Program-made: the position numbers and the translations under genes | Notes under the pieces: generated by a model | Seen by the model: the letters and a program-made list of their open reading frames with translations, nothing else | Told to the model about the DNA's origin: nothing | Database searches by the model: none | Shown here: positions 51,678 through 61,282 of the stretch, piece after piece | Numbering within the stretch: the stretch's first letter is position 1 | How the letters are laid out: each line of letters opens with the position of its first letter | Assembly (NCBI GenBank): GCA_016743235.1 | Contig: VRZD01000038.1 | Coordinates: 1-62,634 of the forward strand | Origin: Pantanalinema sp. GBBB05 | GTDB taxonomy: Bacteria; Cyanobacteriota; Cyanobacteriia; Leptolyngbyales; Leptolyngbyaceae | DNA: 62,634 nucleotides | Direction of reading: 5' to 3'

Positions 51678-54600
51678 TTACTTGATGCAGCCAACCGGAA
51701 CATACTGATTTACCCGAGATAACCCGTTGGGTACCTGAGCCACTAAATACACCGAGCCATCACGACTCATAACCCACCCCTGAGCTTCGATGAGTTGAGC
51801 TGGTGGTGTCGCTGCCTCTATCACGCTTGGCTGCCTGGAAGGACGCTGGGTTGTCCGTTCAACGCCGTCTTGGGGAAAGATCCAATTGACCATAATCGTG
51901 GCATCCTGCAAGGGGTCGTCTGGGCTGGCTGGCATCCCACCCCGTCCTGTTTCTGTAAACGAACTAGAGCGGTTGGTTTCTCCAGCACAGCGAGTCTGGA
52001 TCTGACTGGATGGATCGACGACCTCCACAGGGAGTGCGACTAATCCTTGGCTGGGATCAAGGTCCAGGAGGTTGAGGGTAACAGTGCCACTGATGCCAAA
52101 TTGGGAACTGGCAGTAATGTCACTATTCGGCGTTAACTGAGGTTGAAACCGTAAGCCAAAAATGCCATTGGTGGTGATCGTGATATTGCCCCCGCGTCCG
52201 GTAAACGCATTAGCGGTAATGTCACTGTTTTCTGGCAACACCCCCAGAATGAAGGGAGCGGTAATCGTAATATTGCCGCCATCGCCCCCGGCTGCGGCTG
52301 TACCCGCTGTGGTGGAAATCAAGCTACCACGACGTAAGAGTAACCAGTCTCCCAGGGTTAGCGTGATGTTACCACCGCTACCTGCTGCTGTAATAGCGGC
52401 GATCGCTGCTCCATCCTCTAGCTGTAAGGATTGTGCCTGAACCTCAACATCTCCAGCGGGTCCATCGCCCAGGCTGCTAGCGGTTAACACGGCTTGGTTC
52501 GCTAAGGAGAGCGATCGTGTATGGATAGCGATATTACCTCCGGCTCCAGTGGCTCCCGGTGCAACTTGGCTACCCGCTCCGCTCGCACGTCCATTCCGAC
52601 CAACACCATCAAAGTTCACTAACTCGATCGCCTGGATGGTAATATTTCCGGCATTGCCTGTGCCCAGGGTGCTGACATCAAGTTGCGCTCCATTGGTTGC
52701 CGACAGTCGGCGTGTGGCGATCGTGAGATGACCACCATTGCCAGTGGCTCCAGCCCCCACCTGGCTGCCAATCCCACTGGATGGTCCAGTTTGAGCAACA
52801 CCATCTAAGTCGATCGCATCGGTGGCATGAATGGAAATATTACCCGCATCCCCGGTGCCGAGGGTGCCGACGCTCAGTTGTGCCCCATTCGTCACGGATA
52901 GCCGACGGGTTGTGATGCTTAGATTCCCACCATCACCCGTGGCTCCAGCCCCCACCTTGCTGCCAGCTCCACTGAGGAAGCCATTGCGCCCCACCCCATC
53001 AAAGACAACGGACTTGCTGGCGTCAATAGTGATATTTCCGGCATCTCCCGTGCCCATCGTACTAGTATCTAATCCCGCTCCGTGGGTGACTAATAGATGG
53101 TCAGTGGCGATCGTCACATTCCCCCCATTTCCGATCGCTCCAGCGGCAACCTGGCTGACGATACTGCTAGACAGTCCAGTCTGACCCACCCCATTAAGGG
53201 CGACTGTATCGGTGGCATGAATAGAGACGTTCCCAGCGTTGCCCTGACCGGCCGTACTGGTACTGACCAGAGCACCGTTAGTTACGGATAAGGTTCCAGC
53301 CTGAATATCGATATTGCCGCCTTCCCCGATCGCCCCAGGCACGATCTGACTGACTACCGCACTAGGGACGCCATTGCTCCCAGTGCCATCCACCAAGATA
53401 GCCGCCGTTACCCGGAGAGTGACATTGCCCGCATTCCCCGTGCTCAAGCTGTTGGTACTGAGTAAAGCCCCGTTCGTGACTGACAGGGTTTCTGCGGTAA
53501 TCGTGACATCACCGCTATCTCCACTCGCTCCCGGTCCGACCTGGCTCCCGACAGCGCTCGGTAGTCCGTTGCGACCCACACCATCCAGGGAGACTTTGTC
53601 TGTCGCTTGGATCGTCACATTGCCGGCACTCCCGTTGCCCAAGGTACTCGCACTGAGCACCGCCCCATTTGTGACCGACAATGTGCGGGTGCGAATGGTT
53701 AAATTTCCACTATTGCCGATTACTCCAGGGTCAACCTGGCTACCGCCAGCACTGGGAGCTCCATTACTAGCGCTTCCAGCAAAGGAGACCGCATCTGTAG
53801 CGTCAATGATGACGTTGCCCGCATTTCCTCTACTCTTGAGTTGGTCATTGCTCAGGACACCAGTACTGAGTCGAGCGCCATTGGTCACCGATAGTCTAGC
53901 TGTGCGAATTAGAACATTGCCTGTATTGCCGATCGCTCCAGGTTTGACCTCACTGGTCACTTGACTCGTGAATTGAGAGGCATCCTCTCCATCCAGAATC
54001 GCAGCATCAGTGGCTGCGATCGTCACATCTCCCGCATTACCTCTGCCTCGGGTGTCAGTACTGACATAAGCCCCATTGGTGAGTGATACTGTCCGAGCGC
54101 GAATTGTTATCGTACCGCTATTGCCTGTTCCCGTATTGCCAACTTGGCTGAGGACGCTACTGGAGGATTCATCAGTGCCTACCCCATCCAGCGTTACCGC
54201 ATCGATCGCAGCAATTGTGATGTTCCCAGCATCACCTGACCCGAACGTCGCGGTTCCGAGTATGCCCCCATTTCTGACCACAACATTGCGGGCAATCAGC
54301 TGAATTTCTCCCCCTGGAGTAGTGCTGTGAGAAACCCCAAAGATCCGGTGCGTTGCCCCGTCTAGGATCAAGTTGCGATCGGCAATCAACTGAATTGCTC
54401 CACTACTACCTGCCTCCGCTGAGGTATTGATGGCAAAGGAGGTGGTGCTAAATCGTATGTCTGACCGAGAATCGAGCGTGACGGCTCCGCTATTACCAAT
54501 ATCGCCAGTTACCCGCCGGGTGTCGATCGCCCCCGCCACAATTTCCCCCGCCAGTGATCCATTCGGCTGATAGCGATTAGTCAGAAAAACGGTGCCGCCC

Positions 54601-55940
54601 CGATTCACAATATTCCCCACTCGGATGTTGGCGCTGGTAGGGGTTGCTGTGGTCAATGTCGGCGGTGAAAATATGCCTGTACCACTCAAAGCGGGACTGC
54701 CAATAGTGCCTGGGTTGACACCGGCTCGGATATCCACGGTTGGCACGGTTCGACCATCTATCAGTTGAGAGGAACCATTGGATAACGTCACGGTTTCAAC
54801 TAAACCATTTACCGGGTCTGCATTGGTAATCACAATCCCATTAGGAATTTCCACACTGCCCCCAGCCAGAATATGCAGAGAAGCTCCCTCATAGGCATTG
54901 ATGGAAACATTCCCTAGACTGCGAATCACTGGATCATGGGGGCTATACAGGGTGCCTAAACTGCCATCCGGTTGTTCTGTCCGAAAGCTGCCGCCACTCC
55001 CAAAATGGGCATCACCCAGCACGGGATTTGCACTCCGGAGCATCAAATCGCCTCCGGAACTCAACTGGCTACTGGGATGATGCAAGGCGAAAATATCAAC
55101 GCTGCGATCGCCCTGGATCAGCAAGTTTGCCCCCGCTTGAGCCAAGAAGGGCATCGTGGTACTATCCCGTATCTGCACCCGATCTTGCGCCTGTAAGGTT
55201 AAGTTGCTCCCGGCTTGGAGCTGTCCGCGTAAGTCGAGGCGATCGCTGATCAAGCTCAAATTCTGCCCAGCCTGTAAATTCCCTTGGTTAACGATCGTGG
55301 CTCCAGGGAAACTCGTGCCATATTGCAATCCTGGCGTTATGCTCATCGTCAATAATGGCGGGGCTTGTGGAGTGATGGCACTAAAGTCGCTGCCATCCGG
55401 AAAGATCAAGCGCTGAGCAGTACTAGCCACGAATGACCCAGCAATCTCCAAGCGAGCATTCGCACCAAAGACAATACCATTTGGATTCAATAGAAATAAA
55501 TTGGCAGTGCCATTAGTTTTCAGCAGTCCATCAAGATGGGAAATTGCAGTGCCTGTCACTCGCGCCAAAATAGTTTGAACCGTCACGCCATGGTTAAACC
55601 ACGCTTCGCCGCCCGTGGGGATGGAGAACTCCCGAAAACTGTGAAAGAGATAAGTTCCGCGTGTTGTGCCACCTTCAATCACACAGCGAATACATCCAGG
55701 GATGACACGGGAATTGGCTGGGAGCGTCGTGTCAGGAATGATCTGGGCTGGGGCAGGAGCATGCACGGCTAAGCTCATACATAGGCTACCAAGCCACCAG
55801 CCACCAGAAATAAGCGGTTGAATGATGGCTTGAGGACAACTAACCTCACCTCCCAAATGACATCTATTCATAGAGAAAGCAATTGAGGGCTGCTCAACGG
55901 AATTGATTGCTGTTCGCATTACTGTACTTGAATCCGTCAT
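51678..55940 (-). CDS. Filamentous-haemagglutinin-type TPS exoprotein (TpsA)
   Basis: 1,420 residues from the ATG at 55940 (a TTG three codons earlier is possible). A long signal region ends near APAPAQ (about residue 65). The TPS domain (about 70-320) has CVIEGGTTRGTYLFHSFREF and the hallmark NLFLLNPNGIVFGANARLEI, which directs export through a TpsB barrel. From about residue 560 to 1,190 there are repeats of about 68 residues (SVTNGALLSTNSLSTGNAGN, then VDGTGSNGVPSAVVSQI), a beta-helix. A Cys appears near each end (CIRC, CAGE). The likely role is a surface adhesin. No TpsB gene is in the window. Confidence 0.88.
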   Translation of the reverse strand: MTDSSTVMRTAINSVEQPSIAFSMNRCHLGGEVSCPQAIIQPLISGGWWLGSLCMSLAVHAPAPAQIIPDTTLPANSRVIPGCIRCVIEGGTTRGTYLFHSFREFSIPTGGEAWFNHGVTVQTILARVTGTAISHLDGLLKTNGTANLFLLNPNGIVFGANARLEIAGSFVASTAQRLIFPDGSDFSAITPQAPPLLTMSITPGLQYGTSFPGATIVNQGNLQAGQNLSLISDRLDLRGQLQAGSNLTLQAQDRVQIRDSTTMPFLAQAGANLLIQGDRSVDIFALHHPSSQLSSGGDLMLRSANPVLGDAHFGSGGSFRTEQPDGSLGTLYSPHDPVIRSLGNVSINAYEGASLHILAGGSVEIPNGIVITNADPVNGLVETVTLSNGSSQLIDGRTVPTVDIRAGVNPGTIGSPALSGTGIFSPPTLTTATPTSANIRVGNIVNRGGTVFLTNRYQPNGSLAGEIVAGAIDTRRVTGDIGNSGAVTLDSRSDIRFSTTSFAINTSAEAGSSGAIQLIADRNLILDGATHRIFGVSHSTTPGGEIQLIARNVVVRNGGILGTATFGSGDAGNITIAAIDAVTLDGVGTDESSSSVLSQVGNTGTGNSGTITIRARTVSLTNGAYVSTDTRGRGNAGDVTIAATDAAILDGEDASQFTSQVTSEVKPGAIGNTGNVLIRTARLSVTNGARLSTGVLSNDQLKSRGNAGNVIIDATDAVSFAGSASNGAPSAGGSQVDPGVIGNSGNLTIRTRTLSVTNGAVLSASTLGNGSAGNVTIQATDKVSLDGVGRNGLPSAVGSQVGPGASGDSGDVTITAETLSVTNGALLSTNSLSTGNAGNVTLRVTAAILVDGTGSNGVPSAVVSQIVPGAIGEGGNIDIQAGTLSVTNGALVSTSTAGQGNAGNVSIHATDTVALNGVGQTGLSSSIVSQVAAGAIGNGGNVTIATDHLLVTHGAGLDTSTMGTGDAGNITIDASKSVVFDGVGRNGFLSGAGSKVGAGATGDGGNLSITTRRLSVTNGAQLSVGTLGTGDAGNISIHATDAIDLDGVAQTGPSSGIGSQVGAGATGNGGHLTIATRRLSATNGAQLDVSTLGTGNAGNITIQAIELVNFDGVGRNGRASGAGSQVAPGATGAGGNIAIHTRSLSLANQAVLTASSLGDGPAGDVEVQAQSLQLEDGAAIAAITAAGSGGNITLTLGDWLLLRRGSLISTTAGTAAAGGDGGNITITAPFILGVLPENSDITANAFTGRGGNITITTNGIFGLRFQPQLTPNSDITASSQFGISGTVTLNLLDLDPSQGLVALPVEVVDPSSQIQTRCAGETNRSSSFTETGRGGMPASPDDPLQDATIMVNWIFPQDGVERTTQRPSRQPSVIEAATPPAQLIEAQGWVMSRDGSVYLVAQVPNGLSRVNQYVPVGCIK
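52440..54300 (-). repeat. Tandem repeats of about 68 codons in the TPS gene
   Basis: About nine copies of a unit reading GNAG(N/D)(I/V)(S/T)I..(T/I)(D/E)..(S/N)(L/F)DGVG, then a Pro/Ala-Ser-Gln-Val stretch and LSVTNGA. Neighbouring copies differ mainly at the tip residues. Period about 200-205 bases. Confidence 0.7.
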
Positions 55941-55989
55941 CAGACTCAATCCATTGTTTAAACAGCCGCAATTCTCAAACGGTGAATAA

Positions 55990-56424
55990 TTACGATATTG
56001 ACGCTGACTTTTTAGTGATCGTTATCAATGAACCAATAATAATCTTCCAGTCATTCTTGACTTTACGCAGGGTGTAATTTAAGTCAAAGCGTTCCAATTC
56101 GGAATCATCTTTCTTATATCGGATTACGGTTCCAGTGACGATCGCCAGATCATCCCTCAGCTGTTTGACTGCCAGAGGTCCGGTCACACTATGATCATAG
56201 CCCCGCCATTTCAGCGGCATCATGATAATTTTGAATGCTGCCCAGCCAGTGATTTTATTGATTGTAACTGGCTTTTGTTCAGCGATTAGAATGGCAGGAT
56301 ATTGGTAAAACGGCAAGACAGTCGAAGGGGTAAGGGTTTCAAAGGCTTGGGCATAATCTTCAAAGGTTTTCAAGATGAGCGGGTCGGCAGCAATGGCTTT
56401 GGGGTCAGTGAAAGTCTCTTTCAT
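55990..56424 (-). CDS. NTF2-fold (SnoaL-like) protein
   Basis: 144 residues. The helix-rich start TFEDYAQAFETLTPSTVLPF is followed by YQYPAILIAEQKP and a curved-sheet region (DLAIVTGTVIRYKKDDSELE, WKIIIGSLITI), the shape of NTF2-like/DUF4440 proteins. Such folds serve as small hydrolases, isomerases or binding proteins. It lies 18 bp downstream of the alpha/beta hydrolase gene and is likely cotranscribed with it. No substrate can be assigned. Confidence 0.68.
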   Translation of the reverse strand: MKETFTDPKAIAADPLILKTFEDYAQAFETLTPSTVLPFYQYPAILIAEQKPVTINKITGWAAFKIIMMPLKWRGYDHSVTGPLAVKQLRDDLAIVTGTVIRYKKDDSELERFDLNYTLRKVKNDWKIIIGSLITITKKSASIS

Positions 56425-56442
56425 TGGTCTATCCTGGAGTGA

Positions 56443-57198
56443 TTAGTTGAGAAAGTTAATAACCGTAGTAGCTGTAATGTCAGGGTGACTAAAGCAAAAA
56501 CCGTGACTGGCATCTGCGATCGTTACTTGCTGAGCACCGGGAATTTTTTGAGCTAGCCGATCGCTATTCTGCGGCGGAATGACCGGGTCTTGATCGCCGG
56601 TAATGACCAGTGTGGGGGCTGTAATGTTGCCCAGCAGATCACAAGTATCGTGGGTACTCATTGCCTGGAGTTGCCGTTGGAGGGCAGTCCCATGGCTATG
56701 TAACGGTGCAGTTGTCTGAAGGAAATTGGTCAGATCGGGTTGATGACTTTGAATAAACTTGGGTGTGAAAAGTAGATCAATGAGGTTGCCTGACAGTAAT
56801 CCACTGACATCACCAAACTCGCTACAGTCGCCACCTGCTGCGGTACAACCGAGAATCAGTTGCTTCAGTTTGTCGGCATGGTTGAGGGCAAAGTGCTGGG
56901 CGATCATACCGCCCATGCTGACCCCAAACACATGGGCTTTGGGTTCACCTAAAGCATTGAGCAAACCTGCGGCATCAGCTGCCATTTGAGCGATCGTATA
57001 GGGCTGGGTCGATTGACTGGTTTCTCCTGCATCTCGGTTGTCAAATAGAATGACTTTATAGTGTTGGGCAAGTAGGTCAGGGAAGACTGTACCCCAATCC
57101 AGCAGACTAAAACTTAGACCGATAATGAGTAATAGAGGTTCGCCTTTACCCTGGATTTGGTAATTAACATTGATTTCGCCGACTTTGATTATGGGCAT
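56443..57198 (-). CDS. Alpha/beta hydrolase
   Basis: 251 residues. The oxyanion region LLLIIGLSFSLLDWG comes first, then HVFGVSMGGMIAQHFAL (nucleophile Ser in G-x-S-x-G), ITGDQDPVIPPQ (acid Asp) and DASHGFCFSHP (catalytic His). Complete triad; a cytoplasmic esterase or lactonase-like enzyme of unknown substrate. Probably one operon with the NTF2-fold gene. A 21-bp repeat array lies just upstream of its start. Confidence 0.85.
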   Translation of the reverse strand: MPIIKVGEINVNYQIQGKGEPLLLIIGLSFSLLDWGTVFPDLLAQHYKVILFDNRDAGETSQSTQPYTIAQMAADAAGLLNALGEPKAHVFGVSMGGMIAQHFALNHADKLKQLILGCTAAGGDCSEFGDVSGLLSGNLIDLLFTPKFIQSHQPDLTNFLQTTAPLHSHGTALQRQLQAMSTHDTCDLLGNITAPTLVITGDQDPVIPPQNSDRLAQKIPGAQQVTIADASHGFCFSHPDITATTVINFLN

Positions 57199-57699
57199 AT
57201 TTTTGATCTACAACATCAATGAAAATGAGTGCGGGATTTACTGAAACGAGAACTCAGATCGTTGAGACGAGTGCGCGAAACACTGAAACGTGAAGGCAAA
57301 GCCTTAAAATAAGTGCGTAAAATACCGAAATGTGAACTCAGATCCTTGAAATGTGAACCCAAATCGTTGAAACCAATGCACGAAACACTGAAATGAGCAG
57401 GCAGATTCTTGAAATGCAAACTCAGATCGTTGAAACGAGAACTCAGATTCAATTATTGTCCTCTTCTGCCCTTCGGGTGTTAGCTTGCTCATCCTTAATG
57501 ATAGGCTTCTAGGGAAAATTCAAAGCAGCTCTATAGTACAGAGTCTCTCTCAGTGCGATCGCTCCGTCGTCAATTCTCAATGTGCCTGTCGGAAATACGA
57601 AATGTGGGTTACACAAGCCAACTAAGAAGCTGATTTAGACAACTTTAGCAATGTTTGATTAATAGTTCTCTAATCTAAGATTCCTAGTTGGCTGCTGAT
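57199..57699. other. Intergenic, 500 bp, dominated by a 21-bp repeat array
   Basis: Includes ten tandem 21-base units (57235-57444). Minus-strand frames over the array (57216-57452 and 57304-57492) are read-throughs of the repeat and not credible genes. The remainder (57445-57699) shows nothing clear. Confidence 0.55.
57235..57444. repeat. 21-bp tandem repeat, ten units
   Basis: Exactly ten units of 21 bases with consensus near AGATCGTTGAAACGAGAACT plus C. Units 2, 6, 9 and 10 are closest. The array starts 37 bp upstream of the hydrolase ATG and has the same period as the array in the kinase gene at 44607-44879. Confidence 0.82.
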
Positions 57700-58155
57700 T
57701 TATAGCCAGGAGAAGACTTTCCCGACGAATTTAGCGATCTCTGCGATCTCATCCGCAGGAATAGATAAGGTCGGTGCACCTAAATCCACGTTATGCCAGT
57801 TCGCATCGCCTTGAGGAACCTCAACCCACTTATTGGGTCTGTAAAAAAGTTGGTTGCCTGATAGATCCGTTCTAGAGATAGCGATCCAAGATAAGAACCA
57901 AGCGTCATAGCTGACATCGTCGTTTAAATGAGCTGCTTCATGCTTCACCCGCATTGTGATTCCAGAAACCTTACCTGAACCAGCATTGATCCGATGAGTT
58001 GTCACCGTGTTTCTTTCGTGATCGTCTCCTGGGGTGTCCAACCGGTTCCAAGTAGACTGTGAACCATCGGAATACGTTAGCTTGACATCGACATCTAAAT
58101 CAGTTCCAGCCTTTTTAACATCACCTGTCCGAATAGCAATAATCAGGTCTGACAT
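57700..58155 (-). CDS. PLAT/LH2-like domain protein
   Basis: 151 residues. IIAIRTGDVKKAGTDLDVDV, then KLTYSDGSQSTWNRLD, a middle IRM/V-x-H strand (GITMRVKHEAA) and DAWFLSWIAIS follow the PLAT/LH2 beta-sandwich pattern, which binds lipids or proteins. The C-terminal 30 residues form an amphipathic helix (ADEIAEIAKFVGKVFSWL). No signal peptide. Monocistronic; role unknown. Confidence 0.6.
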   Translation of the reverse strand: MSDLIIAIRTGDVKKAGTDLDVDVKLTYSDGSQSTWNRLDTPGDDHERNTVTTHRINAGSGKVSGITMRVKHEAAHLNDDVSYDAWFLSWIAISRTDLSGNQLFYRPNKWVEVPQGDANWHNVDLGAPTLSIPADEIAEIAKFVGKVFSWL

Positions 58156-58616
58156 GAATTCAATTCCTTTTAGAGGATAGTGGGATCGTGTTCAGTTTTA
58201 TCTACAAATAAACTAACTGCCTGCAATCAGATTTGTCAGTCGGGCAAAGGTCAGGTAAAGGTCAGATGACAATGTAATGCTGGTGCGATCGAGTCAGCAT
58301 TGGGTTAGCCGGAAGTGATAACAAGACTATCTCGCTTATATGGGTGATAGGTAGGTAAATAGGTTTGCTTGAAAATAACGGCGATACAATTCACAACTGA
58401 CAACAACTTCACTGCCGGAATAAGTGATTAATCCCATATTATTCAAGAGATAAATGGGAAGTTACAAGCAAGCAAAAACTTATACACCAGAATGGCTTTT
58501 AATATCTAGTCAAATATTCAAATGTAGAGAATTAGACTGTAATTGCTAGGTTATTGGGAAGGTCTTTAAAGTACCTCTTATTGCACCAGCCCCGGATGGA
58601 GACAAGGGAGGAGGAG
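58156..58616. other. Intergenic, 460 bp, downstream of the putative rep gene
   Basis: AT-rich, no ORF. AAAGGTCAG is repeated directly at 58246-58254 and 58257-58265 (11-base period), too little to call iterons. A purine-rich run (GGAGGAGGAG type) overlaps the end of the rep-like gene. Confidence 0.4.
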
Positions 58617-60695
58617 TTAGGAGGATAAGAGGAGGAGTTTACGGAGTTTAGATTCGAGTTCTGGTGTGATGGCGCGGTCGCCGCGTTCTAGCTTGCCAAT
58701 ATAGTCAGCTGTAAGATTCAAGAAACCGCCGAGTTCTTTGCGAGTCCAACCTTGGTGGTGGCGGGCTTGGCGAACTTGTTCGCCGGTTAGTTCATTTAAG
58801 GGAGTGGCGTCGAGAGATTTTGGCTTTTTTGGTTCCTTAATTTTAGAGAGCAAGGCAGGAATGGGATGAGGAGGCTTAATGGTGAGTTTAGCTTGCAGGA
58901 GTCGATCGATGACGCGAAGTTTGCGCCAGTCATCAGGTTTAGGGGCATTAGTGCCTGGTCTGAGCCAATCTGGATACGTTTCAGGATCAAATTCAATTTG
59001 CCAACCGAGGCTCATTAACAAATTCAAGGCATTATTCCAGCGATTTTTAAGGTCACGGGCTTTATGCTTATCCTGGAGTGCTCTATCAATTTCAGTTTTG
59101 GCTAACACCTCTTCTAGCAAACTCCCAACGCGATAATCATAGGGATGTTGATTCCGAACTCGAATGCGAGCGTCGAGGGTTAATTGAATGGCTAACCGCA
59201 GTGCTAACTCATTGTGATAAGGATCGATTTTCAGGATATCCCGGGCTAGATAGCCAAATTGGTGCAGTGCTTCTTTGGCTCGACTTCCCGCCCGATTGAG
59301 AAAGTGTTTTGTCCATAAGCCTGGACTAACAGTGATATAAACTTCCTCTGGGCGATCGATTTTGCCAGTCACCCAATCAAACTGACCGTGGAGATCAATT
59401 AAGACATCCCACATGCGACCGATCGGGGTACTGGCATCTACCTTTCGACGTCCATGACCTTCAATCCAGACTGATTTCACCAATAAGCAAGACAGAGCAT
59501 AAGCGGTACTAGCAACAGCATTACGCTTTTCTGACAGGCTAGTATTATGATTTTTATCCCAACCAAGTAACTGAATAATATCGGTTGCTTTTAAGGTGAA
59601 TGCACTTTTCCAGGGTTCATCTTCTTCCATAGTGCGAGCTGCAAAGATCAGTTGTAGCTTGACAGTATCAAAACCAAATTTGTTAATAATTTGTTCTGCG
59701 GCTTCCCAAGGCAACATTTCAATATCACCTGGATTGGTAATGTAATGTTCAATATAGTTATGTGGATTGGCTCTACTGCGATAATGAAATACAGCTGTTT
59801 GGTCATCACTCTGTTGCCAGAGATCAGGACGCAATTGAGCTCGAATACTACTGGCAATCGGAATAGAGGTTGGTAAAACGGCGATCGGATCCAAATCTAA
59901 ATTTGTTTTAGTACTAGATGGAGGTCGTTGTTTTAAGCCCAACAATTTCTCCATATCCTGAAGCGAACAGTTGGCTAAATTGAAGCCTTCAATAATTTTT
60001 TTAGCGATATCTTGGCAGTGAATCTGTCCCAAAACTTCACTCCGCTCAATCAAAAATGATGAGTTAATCGCTTGGAGCCGTTTACGAATAGCTTGGCTAA
60101 GCTTTGCTTCTGGGGGGACTGCTTGGGCAGAGGTTGTTGCCTCCAAATCAGCTAGCGCCCAAACCACCAAATTTGCTCCAACTGCTTTAGCAAATTCCTG
60201 CCAAATCCCTGTGTGTGTAAAGAACTCAGATAAGGAATTTTTCAAATAATCTCGAATTTTGTCGCTATCAAACCCTAATTCCAACCGTTTTGTCCCCTGC
60301 TTGCGATTCGTCACCACTTTAAAGTGCGGCAGACTAGTATCGATCGCGTCAATTCCCTGCTCTTGAACCACGAGTTCAACTTTTTGTTGATAGGTTTCGA
60401 TCAGGTGTTGAAATAACTGGGCAGTGACTAACTCTGGTAAGGAAGATTGGTCTCGAAGTTTTTCAATTAACGTTGCCAAGTACTCGGAGGTTAAAACCTC
60501 TCTAGCGATCGCAGCACGAGGAGTACCCTTAGCGACGGGCTCTGGAGCGGGCTCCACACTAGCTACCTCAACATCCCAGGCAGAAGCATAGATCACCTCG
60601 GCGGGAGGCATTGTTGCAGCTTGGTTCAAAGCTTCAGCATCGACTGAAACCAGATCATCACGCAAGTGTTTAGGCTGAGACCGCTGTTTAGACAT
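58617..60695 (-). CDS. Putative plasmid replication initiator with C-terminal HTH
   Basis: 692 residues from the ATG at 60695 (ATG 60728 is an alternative adding 11 residues). The central part (about 330-560) contains WKSAFTLKATDIIQLLGWDK, then IDLHGQFDWVTGKIDRPEEV and YLARDILKIDPYHNELALRL, suggesting winged-helix-type domains as in some plasmid initiators. The end carries a clear XRE HTH (QARHHQGWTRKELGGFLNLT, then IGKLERGDRAITPE). No helicase or polymerase motif. Its size, HTH and setting with parAB on the same replicon suggest a Rep role; a large plasmid-borne regulator is the alternative. Confidence 0.5.
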   Translation of the reverse strand: MSKQRSQPKHLRDDLVSVDAEALNQAATMPPAEVIYASAWDVEVASVEPAPEPVAKGTPRAAIAREVLTSEYLATLIEKLRDQSSLPELVTAQLFQHLIETYQQKVELVVQEQGIDAIDTSLPHFKVVTNRKQGTKRLELGFDSDKIRDYLKNSLSEFFTHTGIWQEFAKAVGANLVVWALADLEATTSAQAVPPEAKLSQAIRKRLQAINSSFLIERSEVLGQIHCQDIAKKIIEGFNLANCSLQDMEKLLGLKQRPPSSTKTNLDLDPIAVLPTSIPIASSIRAQLRPDLWQQSDDQTAVFHYRSRANPHNYIEHYITNPGDIEMLPWEAAEQIINKFGFDTVKLQLIFAARTMEEDEPWKSAFTLKATDIIQLLGWDKNHNTSLSEKRNAVASTAYALSCLLVKSVWIEGHGRRKVDASTPIGRMWDVLIDLHGQFDWVTGKIDRPEEVYITVSPGLWTKHFLNRAGSRAKEALHQFGYLARDILKIDPYHNELALRLAIQLTLDARIRVRNQHPYDYRVGSLLEEVLAKTEIDRALQDKHKARDLKNRWNNALNLLMSLGWQIEFDPETYPDWLRPGTNAPKPDDWRKLRVIDRLLQAKLTIKPPHPIPALLSKIKEPKKPKSLDATPLNELTGEQVRQARHHQGWTRKELGGFLNLTADYIGKLERGDRAITPELESKLRKLLLLSS

Positions 60696-61061
60696 AGTTA
60701 AGCAATGTGACTGGCTGGGGCAATCCATACCACAGATCAGTTTTTTAACCCCATACTATATGCAGATCAAGGGATGCTATGTTTAGCCGCATCTTTCTTA
60801 ACAAGATCGAAAAAGTCCAGAAGTTGTTCTGAGCAAGGGATATCGAGACTAGGGCTGAAGATGATTCGGTAGAGGATAGCCGGGATGCGTAACAACATTG
60901 CAATATTTGAGACAAGAGTATAGAAACGGTTAACAGTGTGAGAAAACGAAAGCGGAAAAGATAGTGAGTAGAAACGATAAGGATAAGATAAATCTGGGTT
61001 GGTGTTTAAAGGATAAGTAATCATCTCTAATGAGATCGCCGACGTCTCGATCGCAGTGTAA
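60696..61061. other. Region upstream of the rep-like gene
   Basis: About 365 bp; minus-strand frames (60767-61024 and 60930-61133) are low-complexity and not supported. It is purine-rich (GATAAGGATAAGATAAAT at about 60977-60994) and is a reasonable place for an origin or promoter, but no iterons or DnaA boxes were identified. Confidence 0.4.
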
Positions 61062-61200
61062 CAACGAATCGAAGTGATTCAGCAAGGAATGGCAGTGCGA
61101 GCCACTGAGCAGTATGTCAAGGCACAACGGCAAGCCGCCAAGAAATTGGAGCTGAGCGTTTGCAGTTTGCGACTCTCGAGCGGGAGTGGAGATCGCAATG
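61062..61200 (+). pseudogene. tnsB: tnsB N-terminal remnant
   Basis: The frame from 61062 reads QRIEVIQQGMAVRATEQYVK and QAAKKLELSV, resembling the first HTH region of cyanobacterial TnsB/TniA (RLEVIQ..., then AAEKLGKSV). A shift then puts LQFATLEREW in another frame, matching the next helix. The integrase core with its DDE residues is absent. Confidence 0.45.
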
Positions 61201-61282
61201 AAGCAAGAGAATCCTAAGGTGGACCTGATTGTGCCCGCTTCGCAAGATATTCTAATCGCGACAGAGGGTCAAGACAGCTTGA

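Noticed and set aside
53374..53964. Long plus-strand ORF (196 codons) opposite the TPS gene, and similar ones opposite the RTX gene
   Set aside because: Pro/Ser/Ala-rich shadows created by the repetitive, G-rich coding strand; no independent start or family.
57235..57444. Possible CRISPR array
   Set aside because: The 21-base units follow each other without unique spacers; this is a tandem minisatellite.
58230..58275. Possible CAST transposon end (GTCAG and GACAATGTAATG strings)
   Set aside because: Only short resemblance; no set of repeated binding sites and no target duplication visible.
60960..61000. Origin of replication in the purine-rich stretch upstream of the rep-like gene
   Set aside because: No iterons or DnaA boxes could be identified; position alone is not evidence.
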